A stretch of 60,000 nt of DNA, from the NCBI GenBank assembly GCA_950295325.1, contig OX485805.1:18961501-19021500 (forward strand), given 5' to 3'. How positions within the stretch are numbered: position 1 is the first letter of the stretch; every line of letters begins with the position of its first letter. The position numbers and the translations under genes were made by a program. This stretch comes from Polytrichum commune (lineage: Eukaryota; Streptophyta; Polytrichopsida; Polytrichales; Polytrichaceae). The notes beneath the pieces were generated by a model that saw nothing but the letters and a program-made list of their open reading frames with translations, was not told the DNA's origin and searched no databases. Positions 1 through 11,079 of this stretch are shown here, piece by piece.

Positions 1-578
1 GAAATCTATCACCATTGAAACATGTGTACACTCTTTGAAAATTGGGAAAACTGCTCTTGCCATGAGACTCCATAAGAAGGTACGAAATGCTTCTGTTCAT
101 AATCCGCATCCATCCAATGTGCACTTTGAACCATTGCAACAGTGGAAACATCAGAGGAATTTTTCTGGGGTCTAACATAGACCCAAACATGGGTCATCGT
201 ATATGAATATGGTCTTACAAACAAGAACATTGTAGATGAAATCATCGTGAAGTAAAATACAGAGCATTTAAGTTAGGAGGGATTGAAATTCATCATAATA
301 TCCCATATTCATGTAATCAAAATACCAGTGTAGTTGTATAGTTGTTTCTGACGACCCACCTTGCAGCAATTGCAGATCATATGAATTGCTGCTCTTTGGG
401 GTAAAGATTCAGTACTTTGGCTTCAATTTGAGTGTGATCTTTAACAACACGACTAGGAAGAGAAGATAATGGCACTTCAAACTTTTGAGGAATCGATTAT
501 CTGTGAAGACTTCAAAATGTGGGTGAAGGCAGAAGTGAAGCTGCTCTTACAAGATAACTTCTTGCTACATATACTATA
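1..578. other. Intergenic, no recognisable gene
   Basis: A 78-codon open frame lies on the minus strand at 9-245. It resembles nothing I know and has no visible splice context, so I do not call it a gene. The rest shows no coding signal. Confidence 0.4.
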
Positions 579-946
579 CACTACACTGCTAATGGTATTT
601 AGTATCATATGTGTAATAGTGTCACTTACCCTATTTTGAGATGTATGCTAGGTTACACTAATGATCGACAACTTGACCATTAGTGTCACCTCATGACACT
701 TGGCGTTCAAGTGCGCACTTATATCTTGGTTGGAGTATGTTCACGATGGTCTACAAGTTGACTAAAGTCTACACAAATGACACTTGGCATTAGTATGCTC
801 AAGAATATCTTCTTCTTGCATGTATACCATACCTCACTAATTTGGGATGACAACATTTGTAAACTTATTCATAAGAAGTGTCATTCGAAAAGTTGTCATA
901 GTGACATAAAATACCATATGACACTAAATACAATATTTAGTGTAGT
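579..946. mobile_element. TIR element, family A (CACTACACT ends)
   Basis: The left end begins CACTACACT and reads on to GTATTTAGTATCAT. The right end, reverse-complemented, begins ACTACACTAAATA and reads on to GTATTTAGTGTCAT, giving imperfect terminal inverted repeats of about 29 bp. Interior text recurs at 23329-24278, and the same termini bound 32846-33187. No transposase is encoded, so it is non-autonomous. No clear target-site duplication is visible. The CACTA start suggests the CACTA superfamily, but the ends alone do not prove this. Confidence 0.65.
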
Positions 947-950
947 ACCA

Positions 951-1190
951 AGGTAAAGTCCGAGGTCTGCTAAAAACATGACCCCCATAGGTTTGTGGTT
1001 TATTCATCTCAAGTGGGTCCCTCCAGACTAATATGGGGTCTTTGATGTTGATCTCGGTCTCATTTTGTCCCAAAAAAGAAACACTACATGCTATAATGGA
1101 GTTGCCTGCATTTTCACCTCGGGAAATAATGGTGGTGAGGTTTATCCCTAGCCCTTTCCAATGGATTGTGTCACTCTCTACTAGAAGGTG
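951..1190 (+). repeat. Dispersed repeat, family C
   Basis: A stretch containing CCCATAGGTTTGTGGTTTAT followed by TCATCTCAAGTGGGTCC is repeated almost word for word at 33271-33330, with weaker similarity continuing on both sides. Both copies lie just right of a family A element, so A and C may be parts of one larger unit. Confidence 0.6.
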
Positions 1191-2960
1191 CGTGTTCTAA
1201 GATGAAGTTCTCAAACTTTGTCACCAAAGAGAAGTTGTAAGGCATCATCAAAGGATCACATCCATTGCGATTCACAATACGACATAGACGTTCAATCTCT
1301 TTCATGATGAGTCGAAAGATAACTGCTTCAAAAACTCATCACAAACACAACCCTCGTGGTCATGAGAAGCTTGTGATGATTGGGTAAAAATCATACTCAT
1401 TCCATAGAGTGGTGGAAAGTGGAGGAAAAAAACAATACAATCTCGAAGTGGCATTGAAACCGTTGAAATAACTCGCGAGGCACAAGGACGGAAGTCACCC
1501 CATAACATTTAAATCTTATAGTGTATGAAATCAATGATAAAAAAAACAAAAACACTCCAACAAATTAACACAATTGCCAAACGATACGTGCATTCTATAC
1601 CTATTCATAAAAGACGATTAGAAAACCAACAATTTGTTGTTGACCTCCACAACCCACTGTAGTTCATCACACACAATTCTACTAAACTTTGGTTACTTTT
1701 ATCGGTCACTAACATAGCGTCTACTTCCTAATCATGATAAGTACTTTTTACATCCAAAGTCATTGCCCATGGGCATGACCGTGGATTTCCAGCGAGTGGC
1801 GAACGCAAAGCAAAAAAAGCCACACACTTTATTCACCCTTGTCTCAAGTCACTTTGGGACTGGAGCTCTTCTCCTTAGGCTTCTTCTATGAAATTAACAA
1901 ACAACTTCAATAACTCTAAATTTTGATACACCTATTTGTGTGCAAGATCTGATTGTTTGGAAGTATTGAATGCCCTATTTTTGAGATGCATAAAATTTCA
2001 CAACTTAATTCATTTAATTCAGTTCCTTCAGATGAAGAAAGATTTGGGCATTTCTTGAGTAGAACTATGCTTCCATTCAAGCATATTTCTATCTTAAAAC
2101 ATGCTCATGTTTAGAGGCCAAACCATTCTTCCACATATCCATGTACCTTTCAAACCCGGGAGGGTGGGAGGGACCATCCCTCATAGCTATATCATTGCAT
2201 ATTTGTCCTCTTTCTTTATTAACCTTCTCATCTTGGTATGTATCTAACAATATCAAACCTCTGAGTATCAAACTACTAAGGTTTAACACTTTGTACCCTT
2301 ATATAATATATTGCAAACCATATCTAGTATGTGCATTGTCAAACTCATAAAGGCATTCTAAGACATTTGCCAAGTATTTTGCAAGGTATAATCGCTAAGC
2401 ATTCCAACCAACATTGTGGAGTGTCTATACATATTACAGATCTTATTTTTGAAAATGATGGTATACAAAACCTAAGAGGGCCGTCATAGTTGTGAAGGGT
2501 CTGCCTCACTTGTGCCCATGCCACCAACCAAATCCAAAGAGAGGGTTAATAACGCACATGGGATGAATAACAACATAACCCAATTGTTATCTATGTCACA
2601 CAAAAAAATACATCATAATCATTCATTTTGTATTCATGCATACTCAAAAGAACATTGAGTATTCTACATGTTCCTTAGCCATTGAGACTCGTGTGACTGA
2701 AAAATGGGGTTGTTAGTGAACACCACCCCCAAGTCCGCACACTATTCATTAAACCCCAAAGTTACTTAGGATAAATTGCACACGAGGCTTAACCTTGGAA
2801 AGGAGGCTCTCATGTCTCCTTCCTCTTAATATAATATTAGGTAAATATCCTTGTCCGTAGATGCATTTTGCTAGATCTATGGTGGATATTTCCTAGATAA
2901 CCTTTTTTCAAACTCTAAAGTAATAACTCCTTAGGGGTTATGTGTTAGAAGTTGTGCTAG
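1191..2960. other. Intergenic, no recognisable gene
   Basis: Only short unrelated open frames on both strands. None shows a domain, codon bias or linked splice sites. Confidence 0.4.
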
Positions 2961-2963
2961 TCA

Positions 2964-2984
2964 TAGAGAGAGAGAGAGAGAGAG
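2964..2984. repeat. GA microsatellite
   Basis: About ten uninterrupted GA dinucleotides in intergenic DNA. Confidence 0.9.
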
Positions 2985-2989
2985 CATTA

Positions 2990-3127
2990 AAAATAAAGTG
3001 GCCCTCATTAATTTTGAGATTTGGTCAAATAGTGTGTGTTTTGGAAATTAGTACCACATGCACTACATGGGATAATCAATGTAGTGCATGCATTGAACTA
3101 ACAACAACAAAATATTGGGGGGGGGGG
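2990..3127. mobile_element. TIR-element relative with palindrome and G-tract
   Basis: At about 3058-3090 the 10-base arms TGCACTACAT and ATGTAGTGCA flank a 10-base centre. Read in reverse, 3000-3090 resembles the left half of the element at 33908-34353. A run of about ten G follows at 3118-3127, as another G-tract follows that relative. This looks like a truncated, inverted copy of the same family. Confidence 0.5.
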
Positions 3128-3719
3128 TATGGGTGAGTTTCCATGTAGGCTACTCACCCACCAAATTCTAGTGAGAATAAGGACATATGCAGATGGAATA
3201 TGGTAGGGTGGTGTTTGTATGTGCCAACAAACTGTTGTTATTTCAAAGAGTTTAATGTTTGTATGCTTCAACCATATATCATTATTACAAGTATTAAATG
3301 AACGCATGGAAGTCCAACAGCCCAACGTCACGGCCCTCCACATTCTAGTAGGCCATCATAATTTGGTTGCTCGCTCGCTTGCTTTTGTTTATCTACATGA
3401 GAACACCTTCAACCCACTCTTATCTAGAATCTAGTGGGTGAACAGCCTACATGGAATCTCACCCTAAGTAGTCCTAGTTCGTTCACTACATTTCCACTCA
3501 AAGCAATACAACTAGTACAAACGTAACGCGTGGTGTTTCGCCCAATCCCCCAAAATGTGGGCAAAAGGAAGAAAGAAGGACCAAAACAATGAGTAACTTG
3601 GTCACTTTCATCCCCTCCAAGGTTACTCCACACGCATCCCACCTCTATTCATCCACCCATACACTTCATCCATTCTATCCTTTTATTTCCAATTAGAAAA
3701 TCAATGTTGAAGCACTAGG

Positions 3720-4020
3720 CCTCCTTTACACTAGAGGCTTCAGAGCTTGGAGAAAGAGGAACGCTCCTTGATAGAACATAGTCTCTTACTCAAACTTGTT
3801 CACTCAAGTCCACTTTATACTTGAGCTTTCAAAGTCGATAATTCGAAAGTTTTAACAAGTTGTGTAACAACTACAACAAGTTCTTGATCATTTTCAACAT
3901 GGTATTGGTCAAAATCTTAAGCTATCTCATGAAGGTTTCTTAGGGATGTTGAGAGATCGGGCTCTTGCTTTCTAGATCCTAAGGCACTAAGCTTTCAAGC
4001 ATTCTCTGCAGGAGTTTTTG
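3720..4020 (+). repeat. Dispersed repeat, family E (copy 1)
   Basis: The segment around 3900-3945 (GGTATTGGTCAAAAT, then TAAGCTA, CTCA, AGGTT, CTTAGG) recurs at about 9478-9525. Looser similarity covers roughly 250 bp. The two copies flank the RAB7 gene in the same orientation. Confidence 0.5.
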
Positions 4021-5290
4021 TAAAAACAAGTTTCTTATGGGTTGAGGCCAATTCATCTTTCATTAGACTGATTCAAGGACTTTGATGCCATTATAGTGTG
4101 TGAGTACTCGTACCTTTGTTCGTCCATTTACATCTCCTTTGATCCATTTGTATGTCTTCCTTCTCCTACAACTACATCATTGTGCAACCTAGGTGCTTCT
4201 TTCATAGTGTTGATTCTACCATATGACTCTGCTCCTTGATTTTCTCCAACGCCTAACATTACATTTGTGCCCTAAACATTCCCCATTTCTCTTTCCATTA
4301 TGCATTTAAACACCTCTCAAGGTCGCAACCATTTCTTGATATTATTCCCCTTACCTTCCACTCTCTTGTTACTTTTTCCTTCCCCTCCACAACTATCTCT
4401 CCATTGGCCAAATTACTTTTGTGTGCCCAATCAAACTGCCTCTCAAGACCATGAGCAAACTAAAATATAATGGTACTAGATATTCACTATGTCTACAACA
4501 ATCGATGTCACAGTAGACCGTAACTTCATAATCAAACAAACAAGACCTTCATCATGTCTACCTAAATTCATCCATTGTGAATGAAGAATAGCTTGTCAAA
4601 ACAAACACCCTATAAGTTGAAAGTTAATTCACCCCCATTAGACTACTTTGGGATTCCAACGCCATTATAATGAGTGAGTCCCCATCCATCCATCCATCCA
4701 TCTATGTGTCTTCATCCTCTTGCATTTGTGGCATTGCGGAACCTCTAAACTTCTCTACTCGCAATGCTGGATTCTACCCTCAAACAACCTTGCTTCCCAC
4801 TCTCATTATAATGAAACACAATTGATAAGGTTTCACACTCATGTTGTCTATGTGAATCCGTCACTCAGGAAAAGGAAACAATAAGATCCCTGTAATTTGG
4901 GGGCTAATCCACCTTCATTAAACTACTTTGAACTTTGATACCATAACCAATCATTCATCCAAGAGTAGGAGGGTTGAAACAAAACTCGTCAAAATTTTCA
5001 TCCTTGGGGGCATGATATTATTCATAATTTCCAAGTTTCATCCATGAGCAAATCGTCATCCTGTGGCTTGCTGTCCACTCTCCTCTCGCTGGTTATCCAG
5101 TCCAATGCTGTGACCCTACCTCCCTTATTTCTCTATCCACATACTTCATCCACATCCATCCACCCATCCATCCATCCTTATGTCCGTCTCCGTCCGTCTC
5201 CGTCCGTCCGTCTCCGTCTTCGTCTTCGTCCTCCGTCCTCCTGTGGCATTGCCAGGAGCCTAGATGCTTTCTTCCTTCCCTTTGGTAGCC
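4021..5290 (+). repeat. Diverged direct repeats upstream of RAB7
   Basis: Three diverged copies of one motif order occur at about 4027-4230, 4615-4790 and 4895-5290: a stretch near 'ttcattagactacttt', then 'gccattataatg', a TCCA-rich run, 'tgtggcattg' and a distal 'gagcctagatgctt'. CCAT and TCCG microsatellites (about 4685-4705, 5155-5225) lie inside. No gene is seen. The right end merges into the RAB7 promoter and leader. Confidence 0.45.
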
Positions 5291-5818
5291 CGGATGATTC
5301 TTAACCTCAGCCGACCCTCCTCCGCCGATCCAGAAATAACTCACACTTCACTCTCGCTCACACCACCATCACTGTCGCAGTAACAAATCTCCATCGCAAC
5401 TTCCGGTAACTGAGTACTTACATAGTTATTCTCCTCTCTCTCTGTTTTCCCCCTGAGTCCTGTCCCTTCTCTTTTTCTTTCTTTCTGTGCCAGTTGTGGA
5501 GCCAGGTAGCCAACGCGAGCGCAGGAGCGGGCCACGGACTCACCCACCTTGCCAACACACCACCAACAACGGCCTCTTCCATTCCCTTCTCTTGCCTGCC
5601 CTTGCGTTGCCGCAAACCCTCAGTCTTCACTCATCTTCACGCTCTCGCTCTCTAACTTACCCTCTCCATCTCTCCAATTCTCTATTCCCTTGTGCCTCTT
5701 CGATTTAGGGTAACCACAGCTTGCTAAGACAAGAAGGAGAAGAAAAGAAGAAGGCGAAGAACCGGAGCAGGTAAAGGAGGGGCAAGAAGAAGAGGAGGAG
5801 GACAAGAAGGACGTTGCG
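5230..5818 (+). promoter_or_regulatory. RAB7 promoter and 5' leader region
   Basis: Strongly pyrimidine-rich DNA (TCCG, CTCT and TCTC runs) turns into a purine-rich AAGAAGGAGAAG stretch just before the RAB7 start codon. This is typical of a plant 5' UTR. I cannot place the transcription start, and no convincing TATA box was found. Several short open frames here on both strands are low-complexity shadows. Confidence 0.4.
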
Positions 5819-8387
5819 ATGTCGGCACGCAAGCGCACCTTGTTGAAGGTTATCATCCTCGGAGACAGCGGGTACCATCTCGCCCCCTTTGTGTGTATTT
5901 AAGGTTTCGTTGTCGGTGTTAGTTGCGAGTTTTTGTTCTGGTTTGGTTGTCGTTGTTGTTGTAAGGGGTCCTGGGAGTGATGCCACGAGAATCATCAAGG
6001 TTGGCGAAGAAGGTAACGTCGAAGAAGATGGTTCTGTGTTAGGGCAACCGTCCTTGGAGGCCGGAAGTGCAGGATCTTGGAAGTTTCTTGTTAGGTGAGG
6101 TGATAGTATTGTTGTTGTTGTTGATGTCGTTGCAATGGAGGAGTGGTGTGGTGTGCTGTTTTTATATTATCATTTTTGTGTGATCTCATGCGTAGATCGT
6201 TGTGTTTGACGAAAATTTGGCGACGAGTTTTCCATGTCTGCTTGAGGATTACCTGAGTAGACCTCTTCGAGTAGAGGATTTAGTGACTTTCAACCGCAAG
6301 TAGTCTTCGTGAGATACTAAACGGCCATTTGTTCACTATTTCTATTTCTACTGTGGCTTGAAGTTATTGTCTGTGAGTCTGTCATGGTGACTGTTTTTGT
6401 CCTTGGGCATTCTTGGACTTTGGGCCATCAGGATTGTGGTTATGGAAACCCCCTGGAAGCATGAATAAGGGTAGATCCTGAGTACAGGAAGATTTGTACC
6501 TCCTCATTCTAACAACCAAGCAGGGACTTAGGGGCACTTGTTAGCTGAATTGGGAAATATGTTGGCATGATCTGAGATTGGAAATTTCGCGTTTTCGCGA
6601 TTTACATGATATTTCCAGCTGTGGACACCACCCTACACGGAACAATTATGGGGATAGAATACGTTAGACGCTAGTAGCTCCACAGATGTTGAGATGATAT
6701 TAGGCTCTCAGATATGTCTGTACAGATTATTGAAGTGGTAATGCTTTTGACGGCAGGGTTGGGAAGACTTCATTGATGAATCAGTATGTAAACAAGAAAT
6801 TCAGCAACCAATATAAGGCCACAATTGGTGCAGATTTTCTGACAAAGGAAGTGCAGGTTGAGGACAGGCTTGTGACCATGCAGGTTTAGTTTCCCAACCC
6901 TTTCAATTCCTGTGTCATTGTAGGAAGTCATGGTACTTCCAGTGCCCTAGTACAGAATTGTTTCCACATCGTCTGTTGAAAAATCACGAAGCCCTTGTCA
7001 GGGGAACTTTATTTGAAAGGTAGTCTGATGGGTGTGTCCTCACCTTACGAAGTCTCTAGATTTCTCTTCAGTTGACAGGTTATTGTCTTTTATAAATAAG
7101 AACCATTTCTTCCGTTTTTCTTTTGTTTACATTTTCTGCTATTTTTAGTGCTTTCCGTAACTCACTCTTTCTGTCTTTTATTAAAGGCACCTGTAGTGTA
7201 GGTTCATAGTGTATAATTTATTGGACTTGTGGTTATTCGAACTGTGCCTTTTAGATCCATCACCCTGTATTAGATACTTTGTGCGCCCTCTGAGATTCAT
7301 GTTAATGTGAGGTGTTCACTGCTTTTCCTTCATGTTGTAATCAAGGCTGGTTATGATTTTCCTGGACCCTGACAGTTTGTCAAGAACTGCATAACAGAGT
7401 CTGTAAGTCACTTTTTGCGTCCACTCACCAACTGAGGTCCTTTCTAATCTACAAATTTTTTTCTCAACAGATTTGGGATACAGCAGGCCAGGAGCGATTT
7501 CAGAGTCTTGGGGTTGCCTTCTACCGTGGTGCAGATTGCTGTGTTCTTGTCTATGACGTCAATGTTATGAAATCATTTGACAATCTTGACAACTGGCGGG
7601 ATGAGTTTCTGATTCAGGCAAGATGTTGTCTGTGTTGCAAATCTGTAAATACCTCATATATAACTTGGTCTCTAAATGTCTTGAATACTTTAATCTCCTG
7701 TCTGAGGAATTCTTATTTGCCTGAGTTATTCTTTCACAATCATGTGCTTCAGACAAAATTTTGGATCTGAAGGAGGTCTTCTGACTGTGGTGTTGATTGT
7801 GCAGGCAAGCCCATCAGATCCAGAGAACTTCCCATTTGTAGTCCTTGGCAATAAAGTGGATGTGGATGGTGGCAACAGCCGAGTGGTATGTTTCATCCTT
7901 CTAACTTGTAGGTTGTTTGTGCCGACGTGTGAATTTTAGAGGTGTAGGATTGCAATTGGTAAGAAGTGTGTAACACACAAGTGCTTTGAATTTTTCTCTG
8001 GCTTATACTGATGAGTGTGCTCGTTTGATAGGTTTCGGAGAAGAAGGCCAAAGCATGGTGTGCAGCTAAAGGGAATATCCCCTACTTTGAGACATCTGCC
8101 AAGGAAGACTACAATGTAGATGCAGCATTCCAGTGCATTGCGAAGAATGCATTGAAGAATGAGACAGAGGAGGAAATGTAAGTTGTCCATTGATTGACAA
8201 ATTGGACTGGATGCATGTTTTTTTTTTTATTGTTCAAAGGAAGAAAAAATCTATGACTTGGTTATTCAGTGCCTCAAAAGCTTTCTGAGCGGTTGTTGGG
8301 TTGGCTTTGTGTGATTGCAGTTACCTGCCTGACACAATAGATGTCAATGCTGGAAGGCCACAAAAGGCTTCAGGATGTTGCAGCTAG
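5819..8387 (+). CDS. RAB7: Rab7-family small GTPase (RABG3-like)
   Basis: Late-endosome and vacuole GTPase that drives membrane fusion and vacuolar delivery. Six exons: 5819-5871, 6757-6883, 7471-7617, 7805-7885, 8032-8177 and 8321-8387. These sum to 621 nt, or 206 aa, the usual Rab7 length. Visible motifs: P-loop GDSGVGKT (15-22), effector region [16 protein letters not shown] (62-68), NKVD (125-128), ETSAK (156-160). The tail ends GCCS, supplying two cysteines for geranylgeranylation; its CCS order differs from the CxC tail of Arabidopsis RABG3, from memory. Intron 3 (7618-7804) is GC-AG: donor CAG|GCAAGA, and no GT donor keeps the conserved QASPSDP junction. The gene stands alone. The next gene starts 2.7 kb downstream on the same strand. 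Confidence 0.96.
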
Positions 8388-9279
8388 ACCTGTAAGAGTG
8401 TTTACATTGAAAGCTTATTACCTGTGAACGGAAGGGTTGGGCATATTAAGATCATGATGAACATCTTGCCTGTTTCTGGGGCAGTGGTCTATAAATGATC
8501 TGCACAAATATTTTGAACACATTTCAAGGATGTGCAGCTAGAATACAAAGTGTGTTTTGAATTCAGCATAACCAAGCCGGGTGATTACACCTTGGCAGTT
8601 TTTTAGTCCTGGTGCAGATTGTGCAGTTGTACCAGTTCCTGGCTCTGGATTATCACCATCAATCTGGAGAGGAGCTGCCTTTCTCGGTCCCAGTGATATG
8701 CAATAAGTGTGATAAAGTAGTCTAGGAAGGTTATTTGAGGAAGTGTAGGTTGCAATATTTTGTCCGCACATGAAGCCACCCCGTTTGGTCAGCAATGATT
8801 GTGTGCGGTGTATTTGTTTGTTACATTTATCTCCACTTCCTCTCCTGATTCTATGTAGTACCTAAGGTTCGGAAGTAGTAGCAGGATTTAAGGTCTAGAG
8901 GAGTGCTCCCATCTTGTTGTGGTAATTACTTCCTGCAATTGTAAATTCTTTATCAGTGTCAACATTATTGTTCATGGTGCAAGTTTAGGGTGTGCACTTT
9001 ACCATGCTCTGCTATTTGGGTAGGGGTGGGAAGCTGGAAAAGAAATCCCATTTACAGAACTTCCATGATTGTATACCTTCTTTGATCTTTACTCTTTCTG
9101 CAGATACATTATCTATCTTCCTGTTGACATCATCTCATGTACCTGGAAATTTCTTCACTATGATGAGAATTTGAATATCATAGCCCAGAAAGTGCATAGT
9201 GCATTGTACTTCAGGAGAGTGTTTCTGCAACCAGTCTTGGTACTCTTGCACTACTGTTTCAATAAACCCCCCCATTACA
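8388..9279. other. RAB7 3' region and spacer, no gene seen
   Basis: The early part probably includes the RAB7 3' UTR. I could not pick a polyadenylation signal with confidence. No coding segment was recognised. Confidence 0.4.
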
Positions 9280-9560
9280 CTAGAGAGGTGGATAGCTTAC
9301 AGATTGAGAGCTTGAAAAATGGAGCCTTCTCATTGTTTGGGGCCTTCTTAATCTAACTCAAATGTTTCATGAGCTTTCAAGCTGATAGCTTGACCTTTTT
9401 ATTAGGCTGCACTTAGATAATGCCTTTATGAATCCTGTGTGGAGTTTCTACGTCAAGCATTTGGTCATTTTTTGACAGGGTATTGGTCAAAATGCTAAGC
9501 TACCTCACGGAGGTTGCTTAGGAAACTCTTGTTCAAGCAGTCTTTGTTAATCGCCAGTCA
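9280..9560 (+). repeat. Dispersed repeat, family E (copy 2)
   Basis: Partner of 3720-4020. The best-matching core (GGTATTGGTCAAAAT and the following 30 bases) lies at about 9478-9525, on the far side of RAB7. Confidence 0.5.
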
Positions 9561-10400
9561 TTGATATCTCATTTTGACACTCTTGTTCAAACGATTGAGT
9601 GCTCAACGATTTTTGAAGTCTTTTGATAGTTTGAGGTTTAAATGAAAGCTTGCTAAATCCAAGCATGGAACCCCTGAAATTTGCAAGTTCGAGATCTATC
9701 ATGAAGGGGATCCAGGGCTAATCTGCTGCCATTTTTTTTCTCACAGGACGACACCTTACATCTCATCATCGTAGAGCTGTGACTCTAGCGGAACCTTAGA
9801 AATTCTTTCAACTTGTTAGTGATTAGAATATATTAATCACTACTAGGCTTACTAAATGAACTTGTAAAATATTACATCCTATTACACCACATTTTACACA
9901 CAAGAAATGGGACCTCCATCATAGTATTGAAGCAGGGATCGATGGCATCTCAAAGATTAAAAATATATCGCTACAGCGATGTATAGAAATTCATCGCTAC
10001 AGCAATACATAGCTAACATTGTATAGAAATTCGCCGGGGCTGGAGGAATCCCTGCAGAAAGAAGTTCGTGGCATATGGAAAGTCCTAGTGAAGATATATA
10101 CTTGCAATGGAAAAGAAAGTCATCAACCTTTCGCCAGTGACCAGTGACGAAACTTGGCGGGAAAACCAAATCTAAATCTCCTGCGTCAGCTTAGCTTCAA
10201 TCTTTTCAGCACATTGTTCTTCCCGCCGCTGCTCGAGTGTTTCGTCCGTTGCTATTCATGACTTCAATTTTTAAAAGCTACACGAGGCCAACCTAGAATC
10301 CGAGCTGCGGCAGAAATGGAATCAGTGAAGGAGTGACAATTTTGCTTCCCAGATTACGGCATTCGTTACACTTGCACTTACACATTAAGAGTACAATTGT
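9561..10400. other. Intergenic, no recognisable gene
   Basis: No domain or exon-like pattern. A short local duplication of 'catcgctacagc' with 'tagaaattc' sits at 9965-10030. Confidence 0.35.
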
Positions 10401-10410
10401 CTCCTACAAT

Positions 10411-10672
10411 TTCCTCCTCGGTGTGAGTAGAGGCTCAATAACATTGACAGTTGCTGAATTTGTCGCCTTACGTTCGTCAGCGGAGGAGTATCTGCTTGTT
10501 GTCTTTAGGTTCGCGGCCCTCTGGTGCTGGCAAAGTGAAAACGGCGAAGAAGTGACAAGTTTGCTTCACGTCAGCAATATGATTTTCTGCCAGAACTTCC
10601 TCCTCGGTGTAGAGGCCCCGACATATTGAGAGTTGCTGAGTTTGTCGCCTTACCTCGTCAGCGAAGGAGTAT
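10411..10672 (+). repeat. Imperfect direct duplication upstream of PRIMPOL
   Basis: The segment 10411-10490 (starts TTCCTCCTCGGTGT, ends GAGGAGTAT) is repeated at 10597-10672 with substitutions and small deletions. A preceding 'gagtgacaattttgcttc' (about 10332) also recurs as 'aagtgacaagtttgcttc' (about 10549). The duplication makes a 98-codon frame at 10333-10629 look longer than it deserves. It may be promoter or leader DNA of PRIMPOL. Confidence 0.65.
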
Positions 10673-11079
10673 GTTATTTATGCTTATATTCGATTTAAGC
10701 AATTGACTGCGTCCGTTTCTTAGGATGAGGATTTGGCACGAACCAAGAGCAATTGGATGTCGTGGGCAGCTCGGAGCTTGTGCGGTCTTCTGATGTAACT
10801 TATGTCATTAGAATCTTGTGGTTGACGCCAACCTACTCTGTTTTTGGCTATTTAGTCTCGGAGGAGCTAGTTGTCAAGAGAGTTGCAACTTGTGAACCCT
10901 CCTACGTCTTCATTTTTCTTCGAAGAGAAATATTCGACGAGGCGATAATCATCGAAGTACGAGGAAAGTAAAGAACCGCAGTTTAAGTGCCTGGATTATA
11001 TCACGGCATTTGTAAGCATGTGAAATTCGTGCAAACTGAAGAGGTAGGACCGGAGCCTTGAAATTTGCTGCTTCTCACC

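Noticed and set aside
2089-2289. Minus-strand frame with SHPPGFERYMDMWKNGL
   Set aside because: The text looked protein-like, but no family was recognised and the frame has no continuation or splice partner.
10333-10629. 98-codon open frame upstream of PRIMPOL
   Set aside because: It spans a non-coding direct duplication whose copies differ by frame-breaking indels. No domain.
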